Shown here: positions 11,147 through 23,779 of the stretch, piece after piece
Position numbering within the stretch: the stretch's first letter is position 1
How the letters are laid out: every line of letters begins with the position of its first letter
Origin: Monomorium pharaonis
Lineage: Eukaryota > Arthropoda > Insecta > Hymenoptera > Formicidae
Reading direction: 5' to 3'
Assembly: GCF_013373865.1 (NCBI RefSeq)
Contig: NC_050470.1
Coordinates: 30,363,585-30,427,584 of the forward strand
Length of the DNA stretch: 64,000 bases
The notes under the pieces: generated by a model
Databases searched by the model: none
What the model was told of the DNA's origin: nothing
The model's input: only the letters and a program-made list of their open reading frames with translations
Made by a program: the position numbers and the translations under genes

Positions 11147-14100
11147 CTCCGTTCCGGTAGAGCGTGTGCACCTCTTGAGTTCACGTGATCGGTTTATCGC
11201 GCACCACGAACCCCTAGACTCGATCGCGTTATCGGCGACTGCGTTTCAAATTGGTCTGTACGTCAGATAGCATCGGAGAGGTATTACATCCATTGGGTAT
11301 AAGTGCTTAGCGTATTATAAGATAGACCGATATTACATGAAGTTTATCGGTCGTAGTAATGTAAGGTTTTCCATTTGTTCCGCTATGAACGATCTCGGCA
11401 GCATAAGAATCAAACGTGCACGATGTACGACGGTATCTACCCGCAGTGAGCGTCGCTTTCGGGGTAACAGTGAATCAATATGTAAAAAAGAAAGACAAAA
11501 CCTAAGCTGCCCGACAAAATTACATTTCGACGGATCATTAACGTCGAAAGGCATGTGCACGCACAATTTCCGCCGACATGGCATCACGCTTTTTGTAAGA
11601 GATACGGTAAACACGACTAATCCTCTTCTTCCGTCGCGGTGCAGGGTGATGTAAGCACAATTTTATGTCTAAACGCGTGGTTATACAATTAAAACTACTA
11701 AAATCTTACAAATCCATGATGGTCATTGTAAGTATATAAAATATCTACATTTTATAAAATTATATCAAATGCTTTCATTCGATTTGAGAAATTTTGCAAG
11801 AAAATACAAGAATATTTTGTACAGTAACTGATAAGATCATCGTGTAATTAATACTTGAAACTTTGACCGGTCAATCTATCATACGAGAGCAAACGCTACA
11901 AAATTTGTTAACGGAGAAGATACGTGTCTGTCGATATCGTTCACGAGCGGTTAACAACGGTGTAAGCGACATAATAAATATGTCAGAAATATGAACTTTC
12001 TTACGAGGTTTTGCTCACATCCACGAACAATGATTATGAGTACGACAATAGAAATGATAACTTGAGTAAGACGTGTAATTCTTCTGTTTTCGCATTCATA
12101 TCATTTTCCACACGTCTCCGAACGTGTGACATGGTGTAGGCCTCCTGGGGATTCCCGCCATGTAAAAAAACGGGAACGCGTCCAGGCACGGTACCCCCTG
12201 GGTGACGAGGAAAGCCGTGCCACTTATCCATGCGTTTCTGTTAATTGCCGGAATTCATTCATAAGCTAATCGGTACTTTTATTCTTTCCCGTCCGCCAAT
12301 TTCTCAGAGCCAACTTATGCGCGACGTGTGCCGCGAGAAAGTTTAGCGCGACAACCAACGCCGCAACGCGACGGTGATTTTAAGTAGCGCCAATTAATTT
12401 ACCGCGGACGGACTTTACGCTTCTAGCCTCCCGCATTGTTTCGTAATGCTTTTCCGGGGAATGCCACGCAGCGGTGGTGTTCTACTAATTTTTGGGCGCG
12501 GCCTGCTACGCGCTAATCGACTGTAAATAAACTCCGAACAACCGTTCTACGAAATAATTACATCCCGAGCGCACTCGCGTTTACGTTATCATAATTTCCA
12601 ATCTTCCGCAGTTAATGCACATAATTAGTTCCCTCTTATATATATACATACATCTACTTTTTTTTCTTAATTAAAGTCCGTACTTCCACGCTTCATCGTC
12701 TCGCCGCGTGCGCAACTGGTAGATGCACAAACAGTGTACGTATGTAACGGCACACCGTAAATCGAGTTTCGTCCAACTCCTGTATACGACAGAAAATCTC
12801 ACTTTAATGAGTGAAACCTGTATCTCTCTTAAGGCCTAACGCCCATCGCGCCCAGTCTGTCCGTCTGTCTGTTATCACCGGTAAAAACGGTCTAACCGAA
12901 CTATTAAATTTACCGTGGAAAGTTCTATTAACACGTTATTGTGCGGACACCCGCGACGTATATGTACCATTGTGTTCGCCGAAGAAATCGCAATCAAAAT
13001 CGCGAAGGCGGCTGTTCGCGTGGCCGACGTGTGTGCGACGACCGACGACGGTGGCGTTAACGAAAAAACAGTAGCATCTCCTCGCTCTTGCACACCTACT
13101 TACCTACTTACCGTCCTTTTACGGCAAGCCGCATTTCGATCTTCTTCGAAAAACCCACGTCTATAATGTGCCCTTTGCCCGTCCCACTTCTACGGATCTC
13201 TGAAATGTGCACGGTCATCGTTCCATTTCGTTAGCCTGTTTCCGCCGCTAATAACCTCCGCCTGCTACTCACGATGATTATGAAGAAGCTGTTCGCGCGA
13301 TGCGGCGCGGCGCGGCGCGGCGCGGCGGCCTCGAGTGAAAATGACAACGGTCGACCGGTCGAGAGGATGAAGGTGCATGAAAAGGACGAGGCGAACTCGA
13401 TGATCTTTATCACGGTCGGAAATACGTCAGGCGGACAAAGCCTAGGATCTCTAAGCGGCTATTTGCGGCCTTCTACTTCTTCTTCTTCTTCTGCCAACTT
13501 GCACGCGTGCACGTTTAGCGAAATAATGCCTCGGCCACGATTCTCGTGTCTCCCCCCCCCCCTCCCCCTCGTAATTATACTCGACGTGCGATTTGTGCTC
13601 ATCAACGTACGTGGCCTTTTTTGCAGGATTATGACGTCTTCATAACGCATTCGCGAAGCTATATACGGGGAGAACTCCTGCGAATGTAATAGATAGCACA
13701 CAACGCGCGCGATCTATTATATTAGCAGACGCACTAATAAACCCGGCGCACGTGCGCATATATGATACCATTTCCTTTCAGCATGACAAGAGCGACGCAA
13801 TATAAACACCCACGTAACAAGATGTATTAACCTACTCGGCAGACGGTGCATTACATATTGCCAATCGATCCTCGAGTAAAGGGTACTCCACAGAGCTGTT
13901 GCTATTCACCGTTGTCAATGGGTGCCTGTAGTCGCTATCTCCAAGTGCTACCCTATTCACAAGGACTTTCAGCTAATAATCAAGGCAATCCGTCCGATTG
14001 CCTCTATAAATTTCCTGACTGCGGGCGCAAATTTTCTCTCCGCGAGCGTCACAAAATGCGGGAATCGTTTCGGCGGTCCGAATCTGGGTTTGTTGGACGA

Positions 14101-14290
14101 ATCGGCGCGTGTCAGGTACAATTTATGTCAGACGTTTGCATCGTGCCGGCTTATTTCTATTATCCGCGTGAAATTGTGCGGTTTCCATTAAATTGAGAAA
14201 GCCAAACACACAAAGATATTCGTTTCCCGCCGCAATAGTAAAAAGGAGTTGTCCCATCGGACAGTCACGTCGATAAAGTTGAGTCTTCCG

Positions 14291-14297
14291 AGAGAAA

Positions 14298-14331
<34 letters not shown>
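14291..14331. repeat. (GA)n microsatellite
   Basis: Purine tract of AGAAAG followed by uninterrupted GA dinucleotides. Confidence 0.95.
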
Positions 14332-14335
<4 letters not shown>

Positions 14336-17190
14336 ATTCGGTCAATTAAATAATTTTTATTCCCCTCGCCAAAAAATTAAATATTCCTGATACATTTGTT
14401 AGCGGCGCGCGTTTCCAAGCGCCTTGATCTTTTATACAGATAAATCGAAGAACGAGAGTGGAGTGCCGTTGACGCGCGCGTCAACGCTACGAAAAATAGG
14501 CACGTGCGCGTGAGGATGAATCTCGGGTTCTCGCCAATATTGGAACGTAGAGGGAAAATAAATATGCCCGTTCTCTCGTGCCCGATGCACTCACCCAGGC
14601 ACGAGGCGACGTGCAACGAATGTCTCGCTCGCGCGCGCCTTGTGTGCGCACAACTTTCACCACCGACCATTGTCGCTGTCATTATATGCTAACTCACATG
14701 CGGCGCATCGCCGCATATACCTACGCGTGCACGTATTAGAGGCGCCGACATCATCACGGCTTTCGTTTCGCCGAGGCGAGACAGTTCGTCTCTCATTCAA
14801 ACTCGCGGGCAATATGGCATATGATTAATCTGTTATCAGAGAGGAAATATCCCGCGGAGTATCCGGGCGCGCGCGTCGGCGCGCGTTTCTTTTCGGAAAG
14901 AGCGACACGTGGACGTATCTCTTCAATCATTAATATTAATTTAACGCATCTATCAGACGCGACGCGCAATTCTCCCAACATATGCGAGCACGCGCGCATG
15001 AAAATCAAATTATTACTGCGTTAACCTAAATATCTGATTATCGAAATGAGAGTGAGACACGCTGGGTGTAAAGTGGGTAATACCAATCAGGGATAAGTCA
15101 CCGCGTGGTCAGAGGCACACGATTCCTATACGCGCTGATGAGTAGCGGAGACCGCTTCGGCAGCCGGCGTAATTAAATCAAGCTCTTTCGTACAATTCTT
15201 CAGCGTAAGGCCGCACGTTCTAGATTTCTAGATTCAGCGAAATTAGAATTAACATCGCCGGTCGCGATCCTCAATTCTCTCGGTCGCTCGCGTCTACCTG
15301 GCGGCATCTCCCCCTCACGGCCTCGTTTCATCCTCGTTCGTTTCTCACGCGTAAACGGCGAGCGATTTGCGAGAGTAGTATCGTTAACCGCTCACCCCTC
15401 GGGGCAGGTATTTTTTACAACGAGCGGCACTTAGCGCTACAATCCCCGAAATTGCATCGCTGCACGCGAGAGATGGCGGACCGACGACGGTGGACAATCT
15501 GATAGCGCGCCGTTCGCCGGCCGGCCGGTCGAACGGCAGAGCATCCGGATCGACGCCTTTCCTCTATTTCGCAAGTGCCCGCCCGCTTGTTTTCGCGGCC
15601 GGGTAAACGTACGCCGCCCGCCCGCTCGCGACGGTGACGACGACGACGTTCCGTGACGATCCGCGCGCGCGTGAACCGTGGCGAAACAATAGAACCGGTC
15701 GCTTCCGTTTTGTCGTGGCGCGACGACAAGGCGCTAACTCTAATAGCTCCCTTCAATGCTGTTGCGCAAAAAAAAAAGAGAGAGAGAAAAACGACGAAAA
15801 TTCATATCCGGCGGCGACTCTCGATTTTATTGTCGAGGTATATTTTGCGTAATACGCGTACGCGCGCGTGCACGAGCGACTTTCGCTTCTTACTTTACTT
15901 TGGCGAGCATCCCGTCACGCGTGTATTCCGCGAGGAGATACTTACGGAGATAAACACACCCGAAAGAGTCGAGTGCGTGATCCGGTCCGGTCGCCGACCG
16001 GAATCGGGTAAACGTTGGGGGATTCGGAGCTTCCTGCGGCTGACGATCGAACTGACCGCCTGTGCTGCCTCATACCCAATATTTGACTGACCCAGAATCA
16101 TACTTGCCGAACCCGTGTTTTTCTTGTTTAGATAAAATATTTAAAGATTGCAGGTTAGCCGTGTACGGCACTTAGCTAATGCTAGCCAATTAGACTTCGG
16201 TGAAAACGACTCGCGTCCCATTTTTCCCTTATTAACGAATAAACTTTTTTTATATATATTTTTTTTTGCCAACGTCGCACGCTTTGTAAATTTGCACTGC
16301 GGCGTATTTAATTGCCGGGTGTAACGAAAATTTTTACGTCTTTAAAGGACACCGCGGTGTCTCTTCTTTAAAAACCACGTGGATAATCACGGACGTGAAT
16401 TATTTTCGACCGGATGAGCAAGCGGCCGGTAATGGCCTTAAAGTTTGTCGTGTTCTGTGGCTCTTAGCGCGTCCCGAAATTCCGGTGCATTAACGGTGGA
16501 TCAAGGAATCCGAGGAATAACGGCTCGCCAGCGCGAGGAGAAAGACCGGGTTAGGGAGGAAGAGAGGGAGTGAGCGAGAGAGGACTATATGTATAGCTTT
16601 CTTAAAATAAAGAAATCGACAGGGAGAGCGAATTAAGAGCGGAGAGCCGAATGTCGTACATTAGTTACCGTGCGCGGCCCAATGCCGCGGCTTTACAGAA
16701 CGGAACGGAGAACGGAGCAGCTCCTCTCGTTTCCTACATTTTAATTGGCCGCACGATGATATATCCGTACGTCTCTAATTGAGCCTCGAGAGCGAAACGA
16801 CGGGGGCGCGGGGAGGGAGGGAGGGGATATGCGATGCGATATGCGGATGGGATTACCAACAACAATTTAGAATTGGCCGCGCATGCATCGCACCGCGGGA
16901 GAAGTCGTCGTCGTCGAAGCGCGTCGTCGAAAATACGAGAAATTGCGATCCGGTGGCCGATGCCAGCCCGTGTTGTAGAGGGGCCCTGCAGCTTTCGGGG
17001 CCCGTCAACTTTCTCAGTCAGCTAAGGACCACGATCGCGTCGCCGATGCAATTTAGCGTCCGATACGATTGAATAAATTCTCTTTCTACCTCTAGATTAA
17101 ACGAGAAAGATTATAATCTATAAAAGGAGAGAACGATGAATTGAGAATCGTGCCTGCTCACATTACGGTTGATGCAACCTAAATGCCATA

Positions 17191-17296
17191 GGTGCCTATC
17201 CCACAATTTCTATTATTTGAATAGCCTAATGCCGTATTTTCTGAATCAACAGTTTTCCTGTTTATATGAAACTATTAGAAATTGTGGGCTGGGCAC
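17191..17296. repeat. Imperfect inverted repeat (hairpin)
   Basis: GGTGCC, three bases, then CCCACAATTTCTA at the left pairs with TAGAAATTGTGGG, three bases, then GGGCAC at 17275-17295. The loop is about 60 bp. It could be a small MITE remnant or a transcribed hairpin. Confidence 0.55.
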
Positions 17297-18747
17297 TTAT
17301 CCGCTCGTTTGTAATTGAATATTTTCTCCCCGCGAAGCCTCCAGACGAAAATGTAAACCTTCTAAATTCGATATCCGAGGGAAAGAGGATCTCAAACGCG
17401 GCACAAAGCTCAAAGGTATCAGGAGACGCACACACAGTTATCCTGTTATAAATAAAGTCAGAATCGTTATTGTAACGAGATGTATGTTACCCCTGCAGAC
17501 TGGATACCGCGGACCGACCCACTTCTTTGGCCCCAGAATACGATGAATGGGCCAGAAGACCCGATATAATCAATCCGACTGGTTTTACATGACTGTTGAA
17601 CGCAACAATGTAAGCCTTCTTGTAATATTAGTCTTTTTCTTTCGTATACCTTTAGTGCCGGATTCTCAGTTATTATAGCAGCATGCAAAATGTTATTAGC
17701 AGTTTCTTATATTGTGACGAAAGAGCGGGAAGAACGATGTGCTAATTTTTTCTGCCCTCCGTTTCTCGTCTCGCATTTCGCGTCGAGCCCACTTTAGACG
17801 ATCTACAATTTCGCGTTGAAATTCTACTTGTAACATTTCGTGCGCCGTATAAAAACGGCATTTAAAGAGACATCTATTAAACAGAAATACATCAAAATGT
17901 ACAGTATTACAAAATTATATTATAAATAATAACCTATCCTAAAGAGTTTAATGATTTAGAGTACAGCGAATTGAATATTCCAATGCCCACAGCGTTAAAT
18001 TAGTTAATATCAATTTAGTTTAAATTCCAAAGAAAGCATTAAGGCACTCAAGTTGTTTGCGTGTCCATAACAAGCAAAAAAAAAACAACTTTTATTTTAC
18101 AGTCGGCGTGGAAGAAACACGCACCGTTTCATTTCAAACGCAAGATTGTCATTTCCAGCATGGCAGATGCGTCGACATTCTCGTTTCGCCCATTACAGCC
18201 GACGTTTCGAGATCAGTTTTATTGGCATTCTGTTGTTTCTAGTGATGAAGTGAACGAAGAACGAGAGAGAAACCAGCGTGGCGAAGTGGAAACGGAACAC
18301 GCCCGGAACCGTCGTTAAGCTCACCGAAGTACGCATTTTACAAACGTCCCTCGTCCATAAACCCAGAAACGCGAGTATTGTCTCGGGCTGACAAACACGC
18401 GGCTCGGCGGTTTCGGCCACCCGAAACATTCGTTTCTACTGGTCGAAATCGGCTATAAAGCTGCCAGTAAGTGTACCAGCGATCTCGCGCGCCCGATGTC
18501 CGCGCCGCGACATTCCTGCGCCGGATAATTAAGGACCGAGCATAACGCGCCGGAACATTTGCCGTCGTCGAAAACGACGGTAGTACGCGCGTTACTACCG
18601 AAGGCCCATTTCGATAGTCTTTGCATGGCTTTACGGAGAAAATAAAAAAAAATTGCGCGATTGTGTCTCATATATATAGCATGTTATTATGCAGAGTCGA
18701 CGATCGCCATTACTCGTCCGCCGTGTCGAAAGTATCGCAGAAATTTC

Positions 18748-18796
18748 GGTAGGTAGGTAGGTAGGTAGGTAGGTAGGTAGATAGGGAGGTAGGTAG
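18748..18796. repeat. (AGGT)n tetranucleotide repeat
   Basis: About eight uninterrupted AGGT units followed by imperfect ones. Confidence 0.95.
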
Positions 18797-19109
18797 AGTA
18801 AGGGTGTGTGTATCGTTAGCGGTATGTGCTGTGATTCCGCCGCGTTGTTAAAAATCCTCGTTTTATATCCTCTGCGCACGTTGCCCTTATAACGAGCGGC
18901 AATTAACGAGCCCGATACCAGTCTAACCAGTAATTTTGGGCATTTATCAGTGTGCGTAGCCGAGAAGAGCAAGGGAAGAGAAGGAAAGTAGGGAAGAACC
19001 TTTCTAAGTCATCGACATGGTAAGCTCGGACCACGGGGGCTAATCATCCAGGGCGCATGCATCTCACGAGGCAACGGACGCATCCGAAATGAGGCGATCC
19101 TTCTGCCCA

Positions 19110-19133
19110 GGAGGAGGAGGAGGAGGAGGAGGG
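19110..19133. repeat. (GGA)n repeat
   Basis: Eight uninterrupted GGA-type units in a GC-rich context. Confidence 0.9.
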
Positions 19134-19903
19134 ACTGCGTCGGATGTATTGCGTTAATCGTATGCCGGCGGTTCCGAATTCAAATTGGATTTTACGATTT
19201 ATGTTCCCTTATGCATATCATCGTGCACAATCGGACTAACTTATACAACAAGTTTTCGGAGCGTGGCGATCTCGCGGTCCGCGCGTGATCCGAACAAAAC
19301 GATAGTTCGAGAGATAGTTCTTCTTCTCGAAACTGCTTCTCGACACATTACATACGCATTAACAATATCTCTGTCTGTCCATCTTAATTAATCGTGTCGC
19401 CGCCGTAATTACGGGGCAGCAGCCCGATAACCCGTTTACATTTCTGCAGAAAAATCTCAGTTTCATCAGGCATTTATATGCATTTCCAGTCTAAATCGCA
19501 AAGCATTTTATACGCGAGCCTTTCCCGCTAGCTGCCGGGATCTAGCTCAACAATACACCTCAGCTACTCGCCTCGTGCTCAATTAGTCGACGTATTTAAC
19601 ACAAAGACGTATACGTGTGCACGCGAGCGCGCTAATTAACGCAGACGTTTTCACGGACAGAGGGGTTATTGTCGGCCGCAAGAGGAAGTCCACCTTGCGT
19701 TTGTTAAAGCTACTTCGGTTACAATTGTTGACTAATTAGTAGCGCACGAGCGCCTCCAGGCACCTTAAAATAAAAGCCCTCCTCTCCGTACAAATTTCAC
19801 TCACGATTGAACACCCTTAGTCTTAAGTCGAGCTACTAATCACCTAGTGTATATTTCTATTGTTTGATTTTTTTCTTCCGACGAACGAAAGAGAGAAAGA
19901 GAA

Positions 19904-19906
<3 letters not shown>

Positions 19907-19938
<32 letters not shown>
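19907..19938. repeat. (GA)n microsatellite
   Basis: Uninterrupted AG dinucleotides after a degenerate GA-rich lead-in from 19,887. Confidence 0.95.
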
Positions 19939-19939
<1 letters not shown>

Positions 19940-21808
19940 TCTGTACGGACAATACGATGCGATGATACAGCTATGTCTCTTTCATACTTTCTACGCTTTG
20001 TCATTTTTTCGTTTCGTATATTATTGACAGAATTTCTCGAGTTATTCCTATCGAAAAACTTTAATTATTTGAAAAATTAATATTTTAGAGATGCATTTTA
20101 CTTTTAATTCTAAATTTTTTCACTTTTAATTTTCTATGATGTATACTTAATATACAAGATATTTTATTTCATCAATAATGTTTATATTTACTGTCCATTA
20201 TATTTAAATCACTTTATTCAATTTTTGTGAATAATTATATATTATTTTTTTTATTATTTACACACGTGCATATATATACTTACATACACGTATACGCATA
20301 GAATTGCACGGTATACATAAGTAATTTATTTACCTAATAGTTAAATATTTATTTCTAATGATCCGATTAACGTAGCCTCTGTATTACTCGTCAAAAGCTA
20401 TGTTTTTCTTCTGTTCCCAAAACCTCTGTCCAAATCACTGATCCGTAATATTCCTTTCCAATGACCCCGTTTTGCGTGATCGTGAGAAATAAGATGAAGC
20501 TGAATCTTATTTCCCGATGAAAGCGAATTCAGTTGCATTAAATACTTATCTAATAAATATAATCAAACCAATAATCAAAGCCTATTTTAGATCTATAATT
20601 TATTTCAAATTTTAAAATAGAGTTTCATTTATAATTTTATATGCTGTAGTTCCTTAGATACGTTTCAATGTATATATTTTAATTTAGATTTCATATTTAT
20701 GTATATTTGATTTTCTAAATGTTGTTGCACATAAAGTTATAAATAAAATATTGTCTCCATCCTAAATCTGTGTGACAAACTATATTAAATTTTATATTAA
20801 AATATTTCAAAAAATTTTATTACAGAATTATATTATCTGTTATATAATTTTTTTTGTATCATTATTTAAAGAAGTCAAAGATCCTTTAGCTATGATCTCT
20901 TAGTCGAGATGACCAACTTGCGAGGAATGTGATTGTCAGGTCATCCTGTTAGTAGTTTTGAATCTCGTCGAGAGTCAGCATGATTAATTGCACGACGTTT
21001 ATTATTACGGCAAAATAAAAACAGCATTCTCGTTAGCTCGGCGATAAATGTAAAAGGACAGTTATCTATGCTTCTGAATAACCTATAGACATATAAACCG
21101 TACATAGTACCGCACATACAAGCTTATTTGACGTTTCTTTTTTTTCGAAAAAATTAAATTTGAAATCTAATTTGTTATTCAAATCAATTTTTTATTATTC
21201 TAGAACAAATTTTCTTAAAAAAAGATCAATTTTATGCTAATGCTAGGCTAGTATGCATCTAAACCTGAAAAGCAATAAGCACTATATTGACTCAATATTA
21301 CAAATAAAAAGATATACGGCGGCCTCGATGATCTATCTTTGCAGCTTTCTACATTATAAATTAAACAGCTAAAGATTTTCTGCATAACGTATAATTGCAC
21401 GAGTCTGAAAAAGCATCTAGCGAACAATCAGGTATTCCCGTCGTCGAGAGGGCCGTAAAAAAAAGATTGACACGACGCTATCAAAATTACAGCTACCACA
21501 AAATTGTGTTAATTTGATGAAGAAGATTTATCAAGCTCCCCTCTTATCGCGCACGCGATGTAACTTATGCGCATACAATTTTGTGCGCGAATATCCGGAC
21601 GCACGAGGCTCGAGTGACGATCGTTACACCTAGCGTTCCCGGCAAACTTTACCTTGCGATCCGATCGATAAAATATCTTGCGGTTTCTTTACCGGTGTCT
21701 TCCTCGCTAAATTAAGAGGATCATTCACGCGGCCACGGTGAGACTCGCGGAAAACGATTGACGCGGAAGTAGAGTGGCGGCCAACAGATACTAAGAGAGA
21801 AAAGGCAG

Positions 21809-21811
<3 letters not shown>

Positions 21812-21897
<86 letters not shown>
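21812..21897. repeat. (CT)n microsatellite, 86 bp
   Basis: Nearly perfect CT tract with a single TT interruption near 21,881. ORFs across it on the - strand are repeat artefacts. Confidence 0.95.
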
Positions 21898-22169
21898 GGC
21901 CATCGGCCCCTCGCCGACTGTTCTCTTCAGGAGGACGACCCACTTCGTCCAAAAGCGAGAGGGACGTTGGTGCTGCTTGGCAATTACGCGCGTATACACC
22001 TACAAGAAGAACGTATGTAAGTAAATATATTCATTATCTCTCTCCCTACGTTGCGCGTCACATTGACTCTTCTCTCGCGCGCATTGCTGGTCGAACTGAT
22101 TATTGCGAGCGTGCACGTACACGAGCAAAAGGAATCCAACGTTTTATATCGCCGACGACTTGGACTGGG

Positions 22170-22172
<3 letters not shown>

Positions 22173-22214
<42 letters not shown>
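22173..22214. repeat. (GA)n microsatellite
   Basis: Uninterrupted GA dinucleotides, opposite in strand sense to the (CT)n tract about 280 bp upstream. Confidence 0.95.
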
Positions 22215-22218
<4 letters not shown>

Positions 22219-22229
22219 AAAGAAATAAA

Positions 22230-23692
22230 GGTTTCCCAGCGTTCTCGCGCGCTTGCCATTCGGCTGTGGTGCGACGTCGACGATTTTTCCTGCTAATTAT
22301 CTCCGTATCCAACGAGTAATCGAGAAAAATGTGTAATGGATGAGTTTCACCGAGACCGTCGAGCTCGTCGTTTTCCGATCGGGAGCCTCGTTTCGAGGAG
22401 AGAAATAGAAGCGTCCCGGTAAGTGAATTTTCCACGTGCAACGTAAAATGCACGTAAGATGACAGACATTCGGTGGACAAATTGGTGTCGAGAACGGAGG
22501 GAAAGCTCATTTTCACTCGTTACGTAAAACAGCCGAGGCGCACTATCTTAGAAAACCACCTTCTTTTTTTCCCCGTTTCTAAGTGGTTTGTTTGCACGGA
22601 CCTTGTTGCCGTGAGTGATTAGCATTATCCTATCGTCCGCTTCTTCACGCACAATGATTTATAAGTCTAATTCAGCCGTGGCCGTACGCGACGAGAAGAA
22701 AACTTTCCTCGGTAACACGATAGCAACGATCCTCGAGCCTCTTGACGGGCCGCTTGTGAATTTACCATTATCTGATCAATCCGAGCCGGTGCAATACCGT
22801 TATGAATGAAGATACCGATCGACCGGTTTCCGCGAATGTCAAAATTCAACACCCGTATCGCAAACGCACTACGGCGATTCGAAATTCCGTCGCCACGGCT
22901 GTCAGGGAAAATTCGCTGGCCTTACGGAAAAGTGCGTGAAAAACGCACAGTTTCTCCCCCACGGCGACCGCGCGCGCGCGATTCTCGGTCGTATCCAATC
23001 GCATCCGGCGCGGCCATGCCGGGGGATCCATCTCATGGGGGATCCTGGCGGGAGACGACACGTGGTTGCTGCAGTGGCGGTCGGCACGAGGCTGGGCTCC
23101 CTACTACCTTCTTTCACGGCTTCCTCGTCCACGCTGGACGCAATGAGGCGATCGTCAAAGCGCGACCGGTAGTCGAACCGCGTGCACGCCGACGACGAGT
23201 ACGGGGGGAACACGCGGAGTGTGCCACGCGAGGACCACGGAACGTCGTCGCGCGATCTCGGGTTTCGAGAAAGAGGATAGGAAAGAAAGAACGAAGGGAG
23301 AATGACGCGAGGTTAAGTGCCGATCACCGAGGACCTGAGGGATTTTCGACGACGGCAGCGACGAATGATTCGACGGCTCGATCGGTCGCACGTCACTGCC
23401 GCCTCCCGGGGAACGAGCGACCAGTTGGCCATCGCGTTCGCCGAGAGACCGAGGTCACCGGCCACACTAAGATTTTCTTTCATTTCGCGATCCATGTGTT
23501 TAACGGTCGCGGTCGGGTATCGCGTCTGCCGTATCGCGCGCACTCGCGCGTTCAATTCGAATGTGTGAATGCGGTCTCGTATTCGTAAGAAACGATCCAC
23601 GGGAGAGATGGACCGGGTATGACGATCAACTGAATGTCTTGCGGTACAGGCGGTGGTGCACACACTGTGAGGAACGACTAGCTTCGAAATTG
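22230..23692 (+). promoter_or_regulatory. CpG-rich block with candidate 5' exon end
   Basis: Very CpG-rich sequence ends at a strong donor-like AAATTG/GTGAGT (GT at 23693) on the + strand, after which composition falls. This suits a promoter and non-coding first exon of a + strand gene; Stubble is one possible owner, about 26.6 kb downstream. A 260-codon ORF (22806-23588) overlies it but is basic, motif-free and matched by open frames on the other strand. Confidence 0.3.
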
Positions 23693-23746
23693 GTGAGTCG
23701 ACTCTTTTTTACACCGAGGTATTGGGTATCCGAGATCCGGTTGCGG

Positions 23747-23749
<3 letters not shown>

Positions 23750-23777
<28 letters not shown>
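23750..23777. repeat. (GA)n microsatellite
   Basis: Uninterrupted AG dinucleotides just downstream of the candidate donor at 23693. Confidence 0.95.

Positions 23778-23779
<2 letters not shown>

Larger units (their letters stand above)
11150..21800. other. Long region without a supported gene
   Basis: Alternating CpG-rich (11.0-11.7, 12.3-16.1, 16.5-17.1, 18.2-19.8 kb) and AT-rich blocks (20.0-21.3 kb). Open frames up to 145 codons occur on both strands in the CpG-rich parts without recognisable domains. The region is probably intergenic or intronic with regulatory sequence. Microsatellites are listed separately. Confidence 0.5.

Noticed and set aside
22806..23588. 260-codon + strand ORF
   Set aside because: Extremely Arg-rich, no domain, and several other frames on both strands are open across the same CpG-rich block. 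A compositional artefact is more likely.
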